Shown here: positions 11,701 through 24,343 of the stretch, piece by piece
How the letters are laid out: every line of letters starts with the position of its first letter
How positions within the stretch are numbered: the stretch's first letter is position 1
Assembly: GCA_009760855.2 (NCBI GenBank)
Contig: WPIO01000018.1
Span: 6,167,001 to 6,231,000, forward strand
Origin: Cristatella mucedo
Taxonomy: Eukaryota; Bryozoa; Phylactolaemata; Cristatellidae
Reading direction: 5' to 3'
Length of the DNA stretch: 64,000 nucleotides
Notes under the pieces: generated by a model
Seen by the model: only the letters and a program-made list of their open reading frames with translations
The model's database searches: none
What the model was told of the DNA's origin: nothing
Made by a program: the position numbers and the translations under genes

Positions 11701-14180
11701 GAGCGACTCTCCGTTGCTAGGTCTGGGCATCCTGCTAAAAATTACCCACCACCGAACACTAGATGCAGATGCAGCGGTATCCAAAGAAGGCTTTAAACGA
11801 CGACAGCAAAATCGCAATAGGAATCGAGCATGATCGAAACGAATAGAAGTGAAAAAGGGCAGGCGAGCGTTGCAGTAGCAGCAGCTGGGGCTGGTGTGGC
11901 AGCACAGGTAGGTGAAATGGCGAAATGGTAGGTGAAATGGCGGCTGGCCCGGGAGAGAATAAGTCTCAATCGCTGTCTAGTTCAATGTTCCATGTCGCGG
12001 ATTAGCGTGTCCTTTCCTTCAGTGGTTCAAGCTAAATAGGGTTTCATGACACAGCCGTAGCCGCTACGCGGGATAATTGGCGAAAACATTATCGCGCTGG
12101 AAGCATTTAGTAGCACTCGAAAGCTGCTAAACTTGCTCGCTGGCATGGCGGGAAGTTCATCCTAAGCCTAGCAACAATAGAAGATTCGGCAGCTGGTGTC
12201 TTGGAAGCGACTAGTAGTACTGAAACGGTGAAAATGAAGAGCTAAAGTGAACGCCATTTTTGCAAAGGGTAACTGGATGAACAAAGTAGCCTAGCACTGG
12301 CTGGCGCCAGCGACGAGATCAACACCAAAGAGATCAAGCGAAGGTGATTTGGAAGCCGCCATGGTAGCCAGGGATGTCTTTAAGGCGTGCTGCTGCGCCT
12401 ACCGGGTCAGAATCGCACAGCGATCCCATCGCTCCAGTAAAATACTTGGCCTGAATCGCTTGCTTCAGCGCTACCGACCACGTGGCTCCTGAAAGTCCGT
12501 CGTTCTGACCGCCAATCCAATTGAAACTTCAAAGAGAAAGCCGTTCTGCTTGGCACTCATGTTCAGGACAGCTACGATGAGCTTTTTGATATTACGATAT
12601 CAAGCCAAAGCACCGCGTATAACTGAAAGTAACTTTACCTCGTGCTATTCTTTCCTACGAGCTGATATATCTCGTCGTTTGGTGTGTACGTAAAAGATGG
12701 AGACGTCGTGAAAAGCTGCGGAGGCCTACCATCTTCGGGTAGTAAAAAATGAAGGATGAAGGCACATCTCTTGCATCGTTCCTGGTCATCCCCATTTGCA
12801 GAATATATCGTGCGGTCAGACTTGTAAGTGCGATCGCTCGAAGACTACGATAAAAAATTCCGCAGGTCGTTATAGAAATCTCTAACCAAAATGTTGCTCT
12901 TACTTTTGAAGGTGGACATTAGAGGATGCCTACACGTGATAAGAGGAGAAATAAAGAAAGTGTCAGCATCTAAAGTCTTCATTTTTTGTATTGTCCACAC
13001 CAAAATATGCTTCTACATAATATCTCCATGCATCCCAAGTTAGTTGTGGTATTGAATTAACTACTGCCAACCGTTCCGAACGTGGACACTCAAGAATTAA
13101 ATCAACAAGGGAGCTCTAGCTATAGCGGTAGCGGTTATGTGAGACGAAGGAGAAACTTGTCTAGCTGTGCCAGAGGAAAACGGAGTGCACCGCTCGTGGA
13201 TTGGCCTTTGATTCTAAAACTAATTACTTAGACATTCAATGCAATACATATTATAAATTAAGGCACAAAAAGACCATAAATCTCAGTGGTATTTGAAGCT
13301 AAATTCCAGCCCAACCTTTAGAGTCGTCTAGGATCAAGAGTGCACGGAAGAGGCGAGTTGCCTCGACCTGAGAAAAAAAGGAAGTATTTCCAAGAGAATC
13401 CGCCGAGCGAATCTGATCGAGTTTACACCGATCTACATTTCTTATTGAGCGCGTGTTTCTACAGATTAAAGTTCGAGTAGTGCTTTCAGTCAGCGTCGCT
13501 CTCGGATGCAGGAGAAGCCTTTAAACTCCTCCTCGTTAGATTAGTCAAGACATATCTGGTTGGCTCTATGTGGATGCGGCTCTTCCGGTTTTCCTGCTTA
13601 TCGATATGTTCCATTCTGTATCATAGTATGCTGTCATTTCATTTACAGTGACATTTTTATTGGAAGGAGCCAGCCGTGATAGAGTATACGGTACCTCTCA
13701 AAGGTGAAACGAACACTAACTTCTCCCCTCTCTATCTCCTAACTTCCGTGGCTACAAGACTCTTAAAACCTATCACGTCACCAAGCACTAATAAAGTATG
13801 TTAGATACCGAAGGAGCAGACACTACTGATATATTCGTTTTAAAAGGAATTGTAACTGTGAATTCCTACTCGCATTTGGAATCAAGCTGCTGGCGTCTGG
13901 ATCGGTACGTAGTTTTTGGCGAGATTATGCTACCGGGTCGTAAAATGCCTCAAATTATCCCAGATAAGTGCGAGAGACTATGCTGCTGTCGAAAAATTAG
14001 TGGAAGTTCATTAGTAACAGAACATAGCTATTGATAGCTTCGGGAAAGCTCTAGATTCATGCATAGAAACTCCCCGCACTAAAGAGCGGCCTCGGGCGAC
14101 TCCTAGCCTGGTGTGGACCTTTACTTGATTTCTCCGTAATACCTTCGGGTATTCCGCTGCTATCTTCGCTGTGACTATTT

Positions 14181-15434
14181 ATGAGCTGTCCTCGGATATG
14201 CTACGCAAAACAGGACCTGCTTAGCATAAGATGCGATGTCGCCATTAGTCGATACCTACCGGTGGGCCTTCTCCGGCGGGTCAGTGAGAACCTACCTGCA
14301 TCCTGCGTTCGCCCCATCAACAGCTCGGCTATCAAACCTACGACTCGTAAGTTTAAAGCGCTAAATAGTACTTGTTGCGGTAGTAGCCCACCCGCTGTAG
14401 CCCAGCACGTTGTGAAACGTCGTCCCACGGCCGTTACCAAGGTCCAATTCAAATTCGAAGAGCCAGCGTCCGCCAGGCCGGACGCAAACGGTAGAGAATA
14501 CGAGCCACTTCATCGCCATCGCCCAGTTGTTGGACAGCCTCTTAAATTCCGCCTACTAAATGTCCGCTCGCTAAAAACCAAGGGGTTACTTATCCGCGAT
14601 CAGGTGGTCCAGGAGAAGCTAGATGCATTTCTGCTTACCGAAACCTGGATGACGCCTTGTTCCAGTAGCTGTATTTCCGAGACCACCCCACCCGGGTTCT
14701 CATTCTATCAGTCCATGCGTTGTGACAAGGTTGGTGGCGGGGTTGCAATTGTTGTTCGCGAATCGTTTGGCTATAAAATGTGCAGTTTCTCGCATGGGTC
14801 ATCGTTTGAATCGGTTGCTATCAGGTTTTCATCAAAGACAATGCCTCTCACCGTTGCGATATACCGGCCTCCTTCTGGCTGTCTAAACTTGTTTATAGAG
14901 GAGTTTTCAGAGTTCCTCGCTAAAATATTTGTGTGTGACAGGCCGTTACTGATTGTAGGATACTTCAATATTCACGTTGATAACCCTAGCAACAGCCAGG
15001 TCCGCTCATTTCTTGACTGCCTGGAGAATTTTGGTTTGGCCCAACACGTTAATCATAGCCCCCACGTTGGTGGCCACATTCTAGATCTCGTGATCACTAA
15101 GGATGTCCTCCCCACGGACCTTGTGGTGTGCCCACTGACCCTCTCAGATCATTGTTTGGTCTCGTTTACTGTTCCTGCTCCATTGTACGTACAGGGCAAT
15201 GTCAAACTTGTCAAACGATGTAACTTACAAAGCATTGACATGGACAAGTTTTTGAAATCTGTTTGTGATGCAGGCCTTCTTGATCTGCATCCAGACTCGA
15301 CCGGCAGCCTCGATACCCTCACTGATGCGATGAACATGACACTCAGGAGTGCTCTTGACAAGCATGCTCCCGTTCGCTCTATCCGTGTTCAAAGTCGTCG
15401 AGATTGCTTTCAATTTGAAAAAAAAACTCGTTAG
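14181..15434 (+). pseudogene. LINE B ORF2 5' part: endonuclease domain
   Basis: 417 codons open. The start region CYAKQDLLSIR fits the N-terminal segment typical of L2-like ORF2 (Y-x3-LLxLR). The endonuclease motifs follow: LLNVRSLKTK (metal-binding Asn), FLLTETWMTP (catalytic Glu), GGGVAIVVRE, VAIYRPPSG, LLIVGYFNIHVD, HILDLVIT and LSDHCLV (terminal SDH). In the usual GDFN motif, Asp is replaced by Tyr, which should abolish catalysis. The frame ends just after a run of nine A bases; the true frame continues one register over. This is the only endonuclease domain in the window in one open frame. Confidence 0.9.
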
Positions 15435-16101
15435 GATGCGCCGTGTTAAGCGCAGGCTGGAACGTCGTCTTAAGAAATCGGGGTCTGAGGCAGACCTGGT
15501 CAATTTTAAAGACTTCCTTCGAGTTTACACCCGAAAGCTTAAAAAAGCCAGGGCTTCTTTTTTCATTAGAAAACTGAATTCCTGCCAGTCGGACACTAAA
15601 CAGATTTTTAAGACAGTAAACCATTTACTGGCCAATGCTGCCAGGTATGACTCCCCAGATATTAAGGGCTCAGCCGAAAAGTTTTCAGCCTTCTTTACTG
15701 AAAAAATTGTGCACATTCGTGCCTCCATTAAGCCCCCTCCGACCAAAGCAATCGCCGTTCCTCAACCTGTGACCTTTCTTAAAAGGTTCTCCGATGTTTC
15801 TGCCTGTGATGTGGCTGTCTTAATAAGGTCTAGCAAAAAGAGCTCGTCTCCTGAAGACCCTATACCTTCATCTCTGTGGTCTTCACTTGCAGACCAACTT
15901 AGCCCTGCCATAACCAAGATTTTTAATGCTTCTTTGGGAAAAGGGGTCGTCCCCAAGTCCTTCAAATCGGCAATCGTTAGACCTATTCTTAAAAAGCCTG
16001 GATTAGACACAGAGGTCCTAGCAAACTATCGTCCAGTTTCCCTTCTTCCGTTCTTATCAAAGATTCTTGAAAAAATTGTTGCTAAGCAGCTAGCTGAATA
16101 T
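15410..16101 (+). pseudogene. LINE B linker and RT N-terminal part
   Basis: In the shifted frame it encodes KKLVRMRRVKRRLERRLKK, then the linker (KARASFFIRKLNSC, IFKTVNHLLANA, FFTEKIVHIRASI), then the RT start: PEDPIPSSLW, VVPKSFKSAIVRPILKKPGLD and [23 protein letters not shown]. It is cut at 16101 by the antisense LINE A insertion. Confidence 0.88.
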
Positions 16102-16648
16102 AATAATAATAATAATAATATTGCACTTGATAAAGCGCCCTCAGAGAACTTAATCTCTCTCTAGGCGCTTTACATTTGCTGTAAAGTGAAATGCAATTGA
16201 ATGGTAAGTAAAATTATGCTTGAAAAACAAACGAAATGAATAATATGGTTAGGGGTGACATGCACAGGGTCAGCATGCAAATGTGGTTAGTGGCAGCATG
16301 CACAGTGTCAGCACGCATAAGCACATCAAGGACGAATCACAGGGATCCACTAAATGCTGTCCTAAATAGGTGTGTTTTTAGGTTCCTTTTAAATGTGGTC
16401 AGGTCAGCGGATGTTCTGACGCAGGTCGGGAGGGAGTTCCAGGCTTTGGGAGCGTATGAACTAAATGCACGGTCTCCAAAGGATTTAAGGTTTGTATGAG
16501 GTATTTGTAGACTGTTGGATTCCGAAAAGCGGGTGGTACGATGCTTGGGCTGATGGGTGAGTATATCTGAAAGATAGGCTGGAGCCATAGAATGAAGGGA
16601 CCTAAAAGTGAGAGACAAAACCTTGAAGTCAATCCATTGCTTGACTGG
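16102..16648 (-). mobile_element. LINE A 3' end nested in LINE B
   Basis: Reverse complement of the LINE A end: TAATAATAATA, TTGCACTTGATAAAGCGCCC, the hairpin, the 3' UTR, and coding sequence back to the HWLPVKQRID region (16337-16687 minus reads through to FRTAFSGSL). It is flanked by TAGCTGAATAT (16091-16101) and TAGTTGAACAT (16649-16659), an imperfect 11-bp target-site duplication. Confidence 0.9.
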
Positions 16649-17820
16649 TAGTTGAACATATTGAAAATAATGGAATGTCAGACACATTTCAATCAGGTTT
16701 CAAGAGGCAGCACTCTACTGAAACTGCTCTCCTCCGTGTTAACAATGACATTCTACGTGGCAACGACGACGGGAATGTCACTGCCTTAGCTCTGCTAGAT
16801 CTGTCTGCTGCCTTCGACACCATTGATCACGAAGTTCTGCTTGAACGATTGAGAACAACGATTGGTCTGGCAGACGAAGCACTGGTGTGGTTTAAATCGT
16901 ACTTGTCTGATCGTGTTCGATCCGTGTCGTGTGGGGGTCAGGTCTCAGACATGAGAAGGGTCACCTGTGGAGTCCCTCAAGGGTCTGTACTTGGTCCCTG
17001 CTGTTCTCCATTTATACGCAACCTCTGGGAAAAGTGATTAAGGCCCATGGAATAGGATATCACTTCGATGCTGACGATACTCAGTTGTATTTGTCATTTA
17101 AACCGTCGGAATCTGCTGCAGCAACTGAGAAACTAAATGCTTGCCTTGCCGATATTCGATCCTGGATGTCGGAAAACTTCCTGAAATTAAATGACGATAA
17201 AACTGAACTGCTTCTCATAGGACACCCTAAGCGTGTGGCTGGATTAAAAGGCTTTGCTGTTCTAATAGGTGATGCTATTGTGCGACCTTCACCACGTGCT
17301 CGTAATCTAGGTGTCGTGTTCGACAGCTGCCTCAATTTCAAAAGCTTCATTCAGAAGACTGCCTCTACAGCTAGCCATCACATCCGATCCCTATCCAAGA
17401 TTAGAAGCTGTCTCCCACAGTGGCTTGTAAAAAATTTAACTAGCTCTTTAGTTCTGTTTCGGCTTGATTATTGTAATTCTTCGCGCCCTCAGGTCCTGTG
17501 TGGACAATAAATTAGCTGTCCCATTCCTCCGCTTAAAGACAGTTGGCGACAGAAGCTTTAGCTCTGCAGGTCCTAGACTGTGGAACTCGCTTCCACAATT
17601 CTTACGCAACGACATCTACTCTCCAACTGCCGACTATGGCGCATCTTTTTCAGCGGTCCTGAACTGCTACTTCTATGCTACTCACTACCTCAACTGCTCT
17701 CCTAACTCTGCTATGCTTCCCACTTTCTCTTTGTTTTGTGAGACGAAGTCTGTTGGGTACCGAATGCGTACCGAAAGCCGCTTAGGCTGTGAGTGCGCTA
17801 TACAAAACTCTCCTGCGTAA
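16649..17820 (+). pseudogene. LINE B RT C-terminal part
   Basis: Resumes as [51 protein letters not shown] (motif A) and [10 protein letters not shown] (motif B). A 1-bp loss near 17000 shifts the frame. The next frame reads [16 protein letters not shown], where the usual YADD is DADD, then [16 protein letters not shown]. At about 17478 the sequence jumps from RLDYCNS to LRSCVDNKLAVPFLRLK, losing roughly 250 bp that are present in the copy at 53360-53610. A terminal frame ends at 17820. Confidence 0.88.
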
Positions 17821-18184
17821 CACCCACATGGTCTTTATGACTTTGTGGAGTTACTGACGGAGATACATTGAATCGTCTATTCTTGCCTCCTGACACCAAG
17901 CGCTAATTGGGTTTCCTGTCCATTGCAGAGCTCTCTTCCGAAAATCAAATTTCTTACGAACATTGTAAACGGAAACCGACAGCTAAGACCTTTTTACAGC
18001 TTATCTTTTGTTTTTTGACCGTAGCGCCTAAGAAATTACGTGCCTACGGACATTTAAATGCTTACCGCTTTAAGGCTGATAATCCTAGATTATCCTAAAT
18101 GACAAAATGCAAACTGGAAAAAGTGGTGATCTCGTCTCCATTCAAAATGTTGAAGCTATGAATTTCTTCAGTAGTCGAGTAATT

Positions 18185-18508
18185 TTCTGCCGACTTGCGT
18201 CGCAACATCGCCTGACTAAACCACGTTTAAGAAGAACTTAAAAACGTAGCTACTTTGCACAGCATTTAGTGGGTCCCTGTGATTTGTCCATTATGTGCTC
18301 ATGCTTGCTGACACTGTGCCTGCTGCCACCAACAGCACTTGCATGCTGACCCTGTGCATGTCCTTTCTAACTATGCTATTCATGTTTTTTATCGAGCATG
18401 ATATCCTCTCACTATTCACTCGCGTCTCTTTTTCATCAAATGTAAAGCGCCTAGAAAGAGATTGAGTTCTCTGAGAGCGCTTTATCAAGTGCATTATTAT
18501 TATTATTT
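18185..18508 (+). mobile_element. LINE A 3'-end fragment (sense)
   Basis: From CGACTTGCGTCGCAACATC and GCATTTAGTGGGTCCCTGTG through the 3' UTR and hairpin (AAAGCGCCTAGAAAG ... GAGAGCGCTTTATCAAGTGC) to ATTATTATTATT. It is 5' truncated in the last codons of the RT ORF. The 500 bp after it show nothing clear. Confidence 0.9.
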
Positions 18509-19030
18509 CGTTCCCCACGTAGCACACCTGCTACAGATCTTGAAGCATATTTAACTTCCCGGTCTGAATTTGCAAATCAGAATCTATATTTTGAAGGCCA
18601 AGTGTGAGTGGAAGTTTAAGGTGTGAAGTTTAATCTCTGAAAGTCGGGGTTTTAGCAAATCGCAGGTTGAATATATGCGGAAACATACGTTGACTGACTG
18701 ACATTTTGGCATCCAATATTGTGTCCTCTCTCTCTGCTCTGGCTCTTTCAGAAACCACGCCAGTTTAGCTACAAATTCGCTTGATTTCAGAGTAAGAAAG
18801 TTTTATATTCATCAAATAATTTCTGATTTACTGAGAGAAAACCACTTAGTTTGGACTAGGTTACCATTTTTATACTCTACGATACCAGCCCTCATAGTCT
18901 CGACGTAGACTAACTTATGAGGTCAAATCGTTGAAAATGGTGTGAATATACAGCTACCTTTCCAGCTATGCTCAATTAAAAACAGGTTTTGTAAGTAAGC
19001 GTTGAGTTACGTGTGGGCGCAAACAAGTTT

Positions 19031-19190
19031 TAGCTAATTTAACAGCCTCATTTGCATTTAGGCTGAAGGGCATTAACGTCTATCACCACCTCTTGTGATG
19101 TTGGCAATTGAGAATAGCCATCTGTAGGATTTCAACCCACAACCACGGTCGTGAAGAGTGAGTACCTTACCTCAGGGGCTATTACTGTGT
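19031..19190 (-). mobile_element. SINE-2 fragment (antisense)
   Basis: AGCTAATTTAACAGCCTC (reverse of the family 3' end), CACCACCTC, then GGATTTCAACCCACAACC over the B box, and TGAGTACCTTACCTCAGGGGC over the A box. It is well diverged. About 550 bp separate it from the sense copy at 19735; nothing is recognised between them. Confidence 0.75.
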
Positions 19191-19734
19191 AAGGTTGGAA
19201 TTGAGTGTCACATTCTTAAGAACTGAGCTCTTTGAGTGAATTCTACGAGCCCAACTTTTTTCAGGTGTCAAAAGTATTGTCAGTACATTTTGCTCTATGA
19301 CAGTCCTGCATCTTTGATATACTATCGTCAAATACAAACACCTCTTTTTATGCAGTTCCTTACATAGTAAAATCTAAGAGTTCAAAGGCACGTATACGAA
19401 ATTTCTATAATTTACACCTGGTTGTAACGCAGTTTCCTTATTTCACAGCTTTATATATTCATAAGAGACATGCAGTGGTCGAACTGTAAAAGAAATGTTG
19501 CTACTATTGCAGCTGTATTCAAATAAACCAAGTATTCAAATGAAAAGGTGGCTGCTCCAAAAGCCTAGATTTCGGGCAGCAGATAAGTCTGAATGACTAT
19601 CCCTCCGCCTAGCAGCAGGTAGAATAGGTATTTGCAGTGCAGCACTCAAAAAAGGACCCGGGGCGTAAGTTCGGACCACGCGACCTCAGTACGGGGATCC
19701 AGATGCTATCGTTAGAGATACACAAATACTATAC

Positions 19735-19900
19735 AGTGAAGTGATGGCACACTGGGTTAGGCGGTTGCTTTTCACGACCTCGGTCCCAATGTCGTGGGTT
19801 CGAATCCTGCGGTGGGCGATCCTGTATCGCCACTGCAAGTGGCGGTGAAAGCCGCAAAGGCTCTTCTGTTGCTATACAAAAATAGGTTGCTAAATCAGCT
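19735..19900 (+). mobile_element. SINE-2 copy (sense)
   Basis: TGGCACACTGGGTTAGGCGG (A box) and GGTTCGAATCC (B box), then CGCCACTGCAAGTGGCGGTG, AAGGCTCTTCTGTTGCTATAC, and the TTGCTAAATCAGCT end. The region 19901-21459 is without recognised features; 20.0-20.05 kb is an AT-rich patch. Confidence 0.88.
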
Positions 19901-21459
19901 ATTATATAATTTTTTTCTGAGGTACCGTAATTAGCCCAACAGAAAGGCTTGGCAGAATGCAACGGGAGAAACGTTAGACAGATGCAATGAGTGAGACTGC
20001 GATATTTATTTAAATTATATTATATTATTATGTTATATTATACTATTTATATCGATTTCAAGAAGCCACTTTGATTTGCTACAAAACTGACCCCGCGCGC
20101 GTAGCCATCGCATATTACGCAGCCCTGGATTGAGCGTAAACGCTTAAATTTCACGGTACTCCCCTATTCCGCACTGCATAAAATGGACTCAAAATTTCCG
20201 ACCGTTGGTTGAACGACGCTGATTGCTTGCTGAGCGCTCTAGAGAAAATGCACTGCAAGCTAATTTGTTAACGGCGAGTGAGAGTCGAGCTCTCTTGGTG
20301 TTTCACAGCGAGTGGTGAGAAAAGATACTGCCTATTTCCTTGTGATGTCTCCGGTGGAATGCGAGAAAATTGGAAGATACATTTGAAGTTTAATATGCAA
20401 TCGTTCTAGATGCATTTGGAAGCCTAACTTTGGCGCAATGGAATGGCAGTTACTAGCAAGAAAAAATTCTGATAAAATTAATAATAACGCTTATTTGAAA
20501 TTGCACGTCCGCCGATCTCGGGCAGCTACTTTGGATTTCAGGATTCTCTCAGGAGTTGGTCGTCGGACTGAGCGCGCGAGCGTGTCCACTTAGCCTCTAT
20601 TTGGATGCGGTTTCACTGCATTTGTTTCTCTATTCCAGTACTCTATGGATTTCATCATTGGCCCATCTTTGTATTGGACTCAAGCACATTGATTGAAGCC
20701 AACTAATACCGATCAGAAAAATCCTCGGCAGCTGGTCTTTTAGTGCAGTTTGCCGTCGAGCAGCAGGCGGTAGTGCTCAGGTACCAACGAAACAACGGAA
20801 GCCTGCCCGAGCCCAATCTCCATGGCGTCCATTTTGTTATGTCTGAAATTTGCCGAGATTAAAGTTTGCTTGCACATATCGAGCCAAAACTTTAGCTAAT
20901 TTTGGCATGTGTTTGATAGTAAATCTTTTATTCTAAGCGTAAGATGGCGCGTGTGCGCGTATCGTACTACAATATCTTTTTAATTATCCGATGCCTTCTC
21001 TGTCTTTACCATAAGAAAGTGCAGGCTGGATCACATTTAAAATCCCTACATCGACATTCGAGACGCTAGTATTGAACGTTCAGCTAGTGACGATGCCAAG
21101 TCTTATTACAGTAACACAATAGCATGCACGCTCCGTTTGCTTTATCAAGTCATCCGAATATTTGTCTCAAATACCGCGGTTAAAACTGTGAGCTTTGACC
21201 TTGTTTATCGTGAAATAAGCAAGAGTTCATTGGTACAGAAGGAAAGAAACCCATGTGTTGTGTATATCTGTTTTTATCTAGTACTCATGTTCAGTATCTT
21301 GCATGTCGCTCGCTGTGTCCTTAGATGCCAAGTTATTTCTCATACAATGAATTCTTACAATGTAAGTTCTGACTCAAATTTGGACGAGACGGCATTTTCG
21401 TGTAATGCTCGGTAATTTAGAGCAAATTACTTTAATTCTCTTCTCAGAATGATTTACTG

Positions 21460-21604
21460 CAGAGGCGGAGCCAGAGGGCAGAGGGGGGCAATTACACCCC
21501 TACCCCATGGACAGAGGGAAGTGCCTATATCCGAATGCAAATTTCCCCAGGCCTTAGGGGCAATGGACGATTTCCCCAACCTGAAAAATCTGGGTCCGCC
21601 CCTG
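21460..21604. mobile_element. Short MITE, hAT-like target site
   Basis: The left end is CAGAGGCGGAGCCAG. The reverse complement of the right end is CAGGGGCGGACCCAG (12 of 15 match). The flanks ATTTACTG and TTTTACTT could be a decayed 8-bp target duplication. It is 145 bp with no coding capacity. The region 21605-22915 has no recognised feature. Confidence 0.6.
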
Positions 21605-22915
21605 TTTTACTTAGTTTTACTTTATTTTTTACTTATTTTATTATTAATCCCCAGTACGTCAGTTAGCACTACTTCTAGTTTAAAGCAACTTTTCCATGGC
21701 TATTTGAAAATTATTCTGCTCAAAACACATCGATAGCATAGTGACGAAGGTAGGACCTAAATTCAAAGTTGAACTCTACAAATGTATACATTCTATTGCC
21801 TGAAAAACTTGGCAGCCAGAATCGCCCATAAAGCTTTCAAAACCGCAGCGACTAGCACGGCATGCTTACTTGAGTAGGAACATTTCTGGCGGTCGAGCTC
21901 ATTTTACAGATGGTTCGCAAAATATCTCCCTGAAACGCGACGCGATCAAGGAAGCGTAAGATTGATGGACTCTCAATTCAGTTGCAGTTTAGCCTGCTGA
22001 AATCTAGCAGAATTCGTAGCTTTATCGCAGCAAGCTGGCTCACTGGAAGCAGCTGAGTGCTATTCCGAGTCGACCTGATCTGTCGTAGAGTGATCCTCCG
22101 ACCGAGAAGGCGGGAGTGCAAAGCAAGAGCGAAGAGGTTGACGCTTTGGGCAGGCACGGTCTGCAAACCAAGCAGGAACTCAAAATAACGCTGGCTAGCC
22201 GTCTCGCGCGAGATTAGGCGAGAGCGTGCGAGCGTGCATTGGCATTCTTCGAGAGAACTGTGAGAACTGAGCTAGCTCTAACATAAATCTCGCGCAGGAC
22301 GACTGGCGCTTCAACTCTTGTATTTTAAGACTCGCTGCATTGTTGTATTCAATTTTGCATCGGGCTACGAGTCAAGCGGAAACGGGCCTCCAGCCAACCT
22401 CAGCACACAGAGAGGAGACACGTTCTTCATCCTCCTCAAATAGGTCACACTACACTCAAGTCGAGATCGTCTTACTGCTTCCCCTAAATGCCATTATTTA
22501 AAATCAAGCAGGGAATACTTAAGCAGGAACAGTGAAGCAGGCGAACAGATGCAATGCGTACCTATGCAATGCACACCAGTGCAATTCTCGATCGTTCAGC
22601 TCACGCATGCAGGTATACAAACAAGATTTTCTGGTTTTATAGCACGGAGAAAACATTTATTGCTATATCGCTTAGCGATGGTTTTGAATAAAACTGTGTG
22701 TATATCTTCAGAGTTTACGTCAATAACTTTGGTTTTGTTTCCACGAGTTTCTTATTTCTCCTTTTTCTTATCATGCTAGCTGAACATTAAAAAATGAACA
22801 TACCTCAGCAAACCGAGCTTTTTTAAATTTAAAGGAGACCATCTTTATTGGGATATGAATTAAATCTGTTTCGAGTATATTAGAAATTAATGAATAGTTA
22901 ATTAATTAATTACAA

Positions 22916-23050
22916 TTACATTTGTATAGCGCCCTAAGAGAACCTAATCTCTGTTCAGGCGCTTCACATATGCCATGGGGCTCGAGCCCACGACCTCGGC
23001 CAGACCTTGATCAGGGCAAGCACCTTAACCACTGGGCCAAACCAGCTCGA
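22916..23050 (-). mobile_element. tRNA-derived SINE-1 copy (antisense)
   Basis: The reverse complement shows a head with GAGCTGGTTTGGCCCAGTGG (A box), GTCGTGGGCTCGAGCCCC (B box), then GAAGCGCCTGAACAGAGATTAGGTTCTCTTAGGGCGCTATACAAATG. The tail has the LINE A-type hairpin. The region 23051-24086 shows nothing recognised. Confidence 0.88.
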
Positions 23051-24086
23051 CGATGTATGAACTTTGGAAGCCCTGACAGAAATCTTTACAATCGCTGGCA
23101 TTTTATATTCTGTATCAGAAGTGCTAATTTCTCAAATCACTTCAGGTACTTTAAGCGAGAGTCACGTGGCTTTCGCATCTCTGCCGTAAAACGAAGTGCC
23201 AGTGGGTGACCTTGAACCTCGGGAAAGATGGGTAATACGGTGCATGGCAGCTCGATGATAGCTCGATGGTGGGAAAGCCTGTGGTAACAAGAAAGCCCTG
23301 CACCTGAAATTAAAAAACCTTCGATGGACGAGTATTTTAGACCTCGATGAGGGAATGAATCAGAAATCTGCCATAGATATTTACATCAGGCACAGCTAAG
23401 TACATAAATCATTGATACGCTTGGCCCGTTTATTAGCTGGTCAAGAGCGACTATACTTAAGAGAGGAGGAACTGAAACTCAGGGTACTGTTGATCGAACC
23501 TGTGTTATGGCTGTCACTAGAACTTATTTTCAGGTGTCAGATGATGCATAATAGGCACCACGACCGTCAGGATCTCAGGTTTTAACTTAATCATAAGCTT
23601 TAGTAACGTGGGAATTGAGTCATTTGATGCTAAATGTTTTTCAAAATTGTTTAGCTCCTTCGTACTATGCTATTGATGTTGACACAGACACAGAAAATTA
23701 ATAGCAGAGCCTGAATAGTGACTGAAATAATCCGCGAGAGGTGTGGATTACATCTGGAAATGTGAACATTAATTGCCACATTGGTCTACAATTGTTTCAC
23801 AATTCCCGTGTGTATTAGAGCTGGATATAGCATTCGGTTGCGGTACTATAAGACACTAGTTGAAACTATGGATAATTAAAATCGGTAAATCTACGCTAAG
23901 TGGCTTTGAAGTCTTGCAGCAGTTACTAGCGTGTTGACTAACTCGACAGCTATAGCTCCAGAGCCCCTATAGACGTTTGCATTACCGTGCCATAGTATGG
24001 AAGTAGCTGATTATTAGGAGGCACGGATAGAATAGCTTATAACAGCACAATCTCCTACCGAGGCATCGAGACAGTCGCTGGAGCAG

Positions 24087-24149
24087 TATCCGGATACGAA
24101 TATCCGGATACGAATATCCGGATACGAATATCCGGATACGAATATCCGG
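24087..24149. repeat. 14-bp tandem repeat, 4.5 copies
   Basis: Unit TATCCGGATACGAA repeated four times plus a partial copy. Each unit contains the palindrome TATCCGGATA. Confidence 0.95.
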
Positions 24150-24270
24150 TCTGTGTTTGGACGGTACGAAAATCCCATTAACTACTCGCTTCCAAAATTT
24201 CTGCGTCGTTCTGCCTTAGATTCCCTGTTGCGACGAATCTTAATCATGCGAGGAATCATTTCTTCCTAAA

Positions 24271-24271
<1 letters not shown>

Positions 24272-24342
<71 letters not shown>
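24272..24342. repeat. (GA)n microsatellite
   Basis: An uninterrupted GA run of about 70 bp that directly abuts a LINE A 3' end. Confidence 0.97.

Positions 24343-24343
<1 letters not shown>

Larger units (their letters stand above)
14060..17880 (+). mobile_element. LINE family B (L2-like), most complete copy, broken
   Basis: Contains, in order, the N-terminal segment, apurinic endonuclease, linker and RT of one long ORF2, but with several breaks: a frameshift at the A run near 15418, a nested antisense LINE A 3' end at 16102-16648, a frameshift near 17000, and an internal deletion near 17478. The 3' UTR (CACCCACATGGTCTTTATGAC ... GAGATACATTG) differs from LINE A's. The 5' edge is approximate. 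The copy cannot encode an active protein. Confidence 0.9.

Noticed and set aside
24087-24149. Possible CRISPR-like array
   Set aside because: The 14-bp units are directly adjacent with no spacers, and the rest of the window is clearly eukaryotic.
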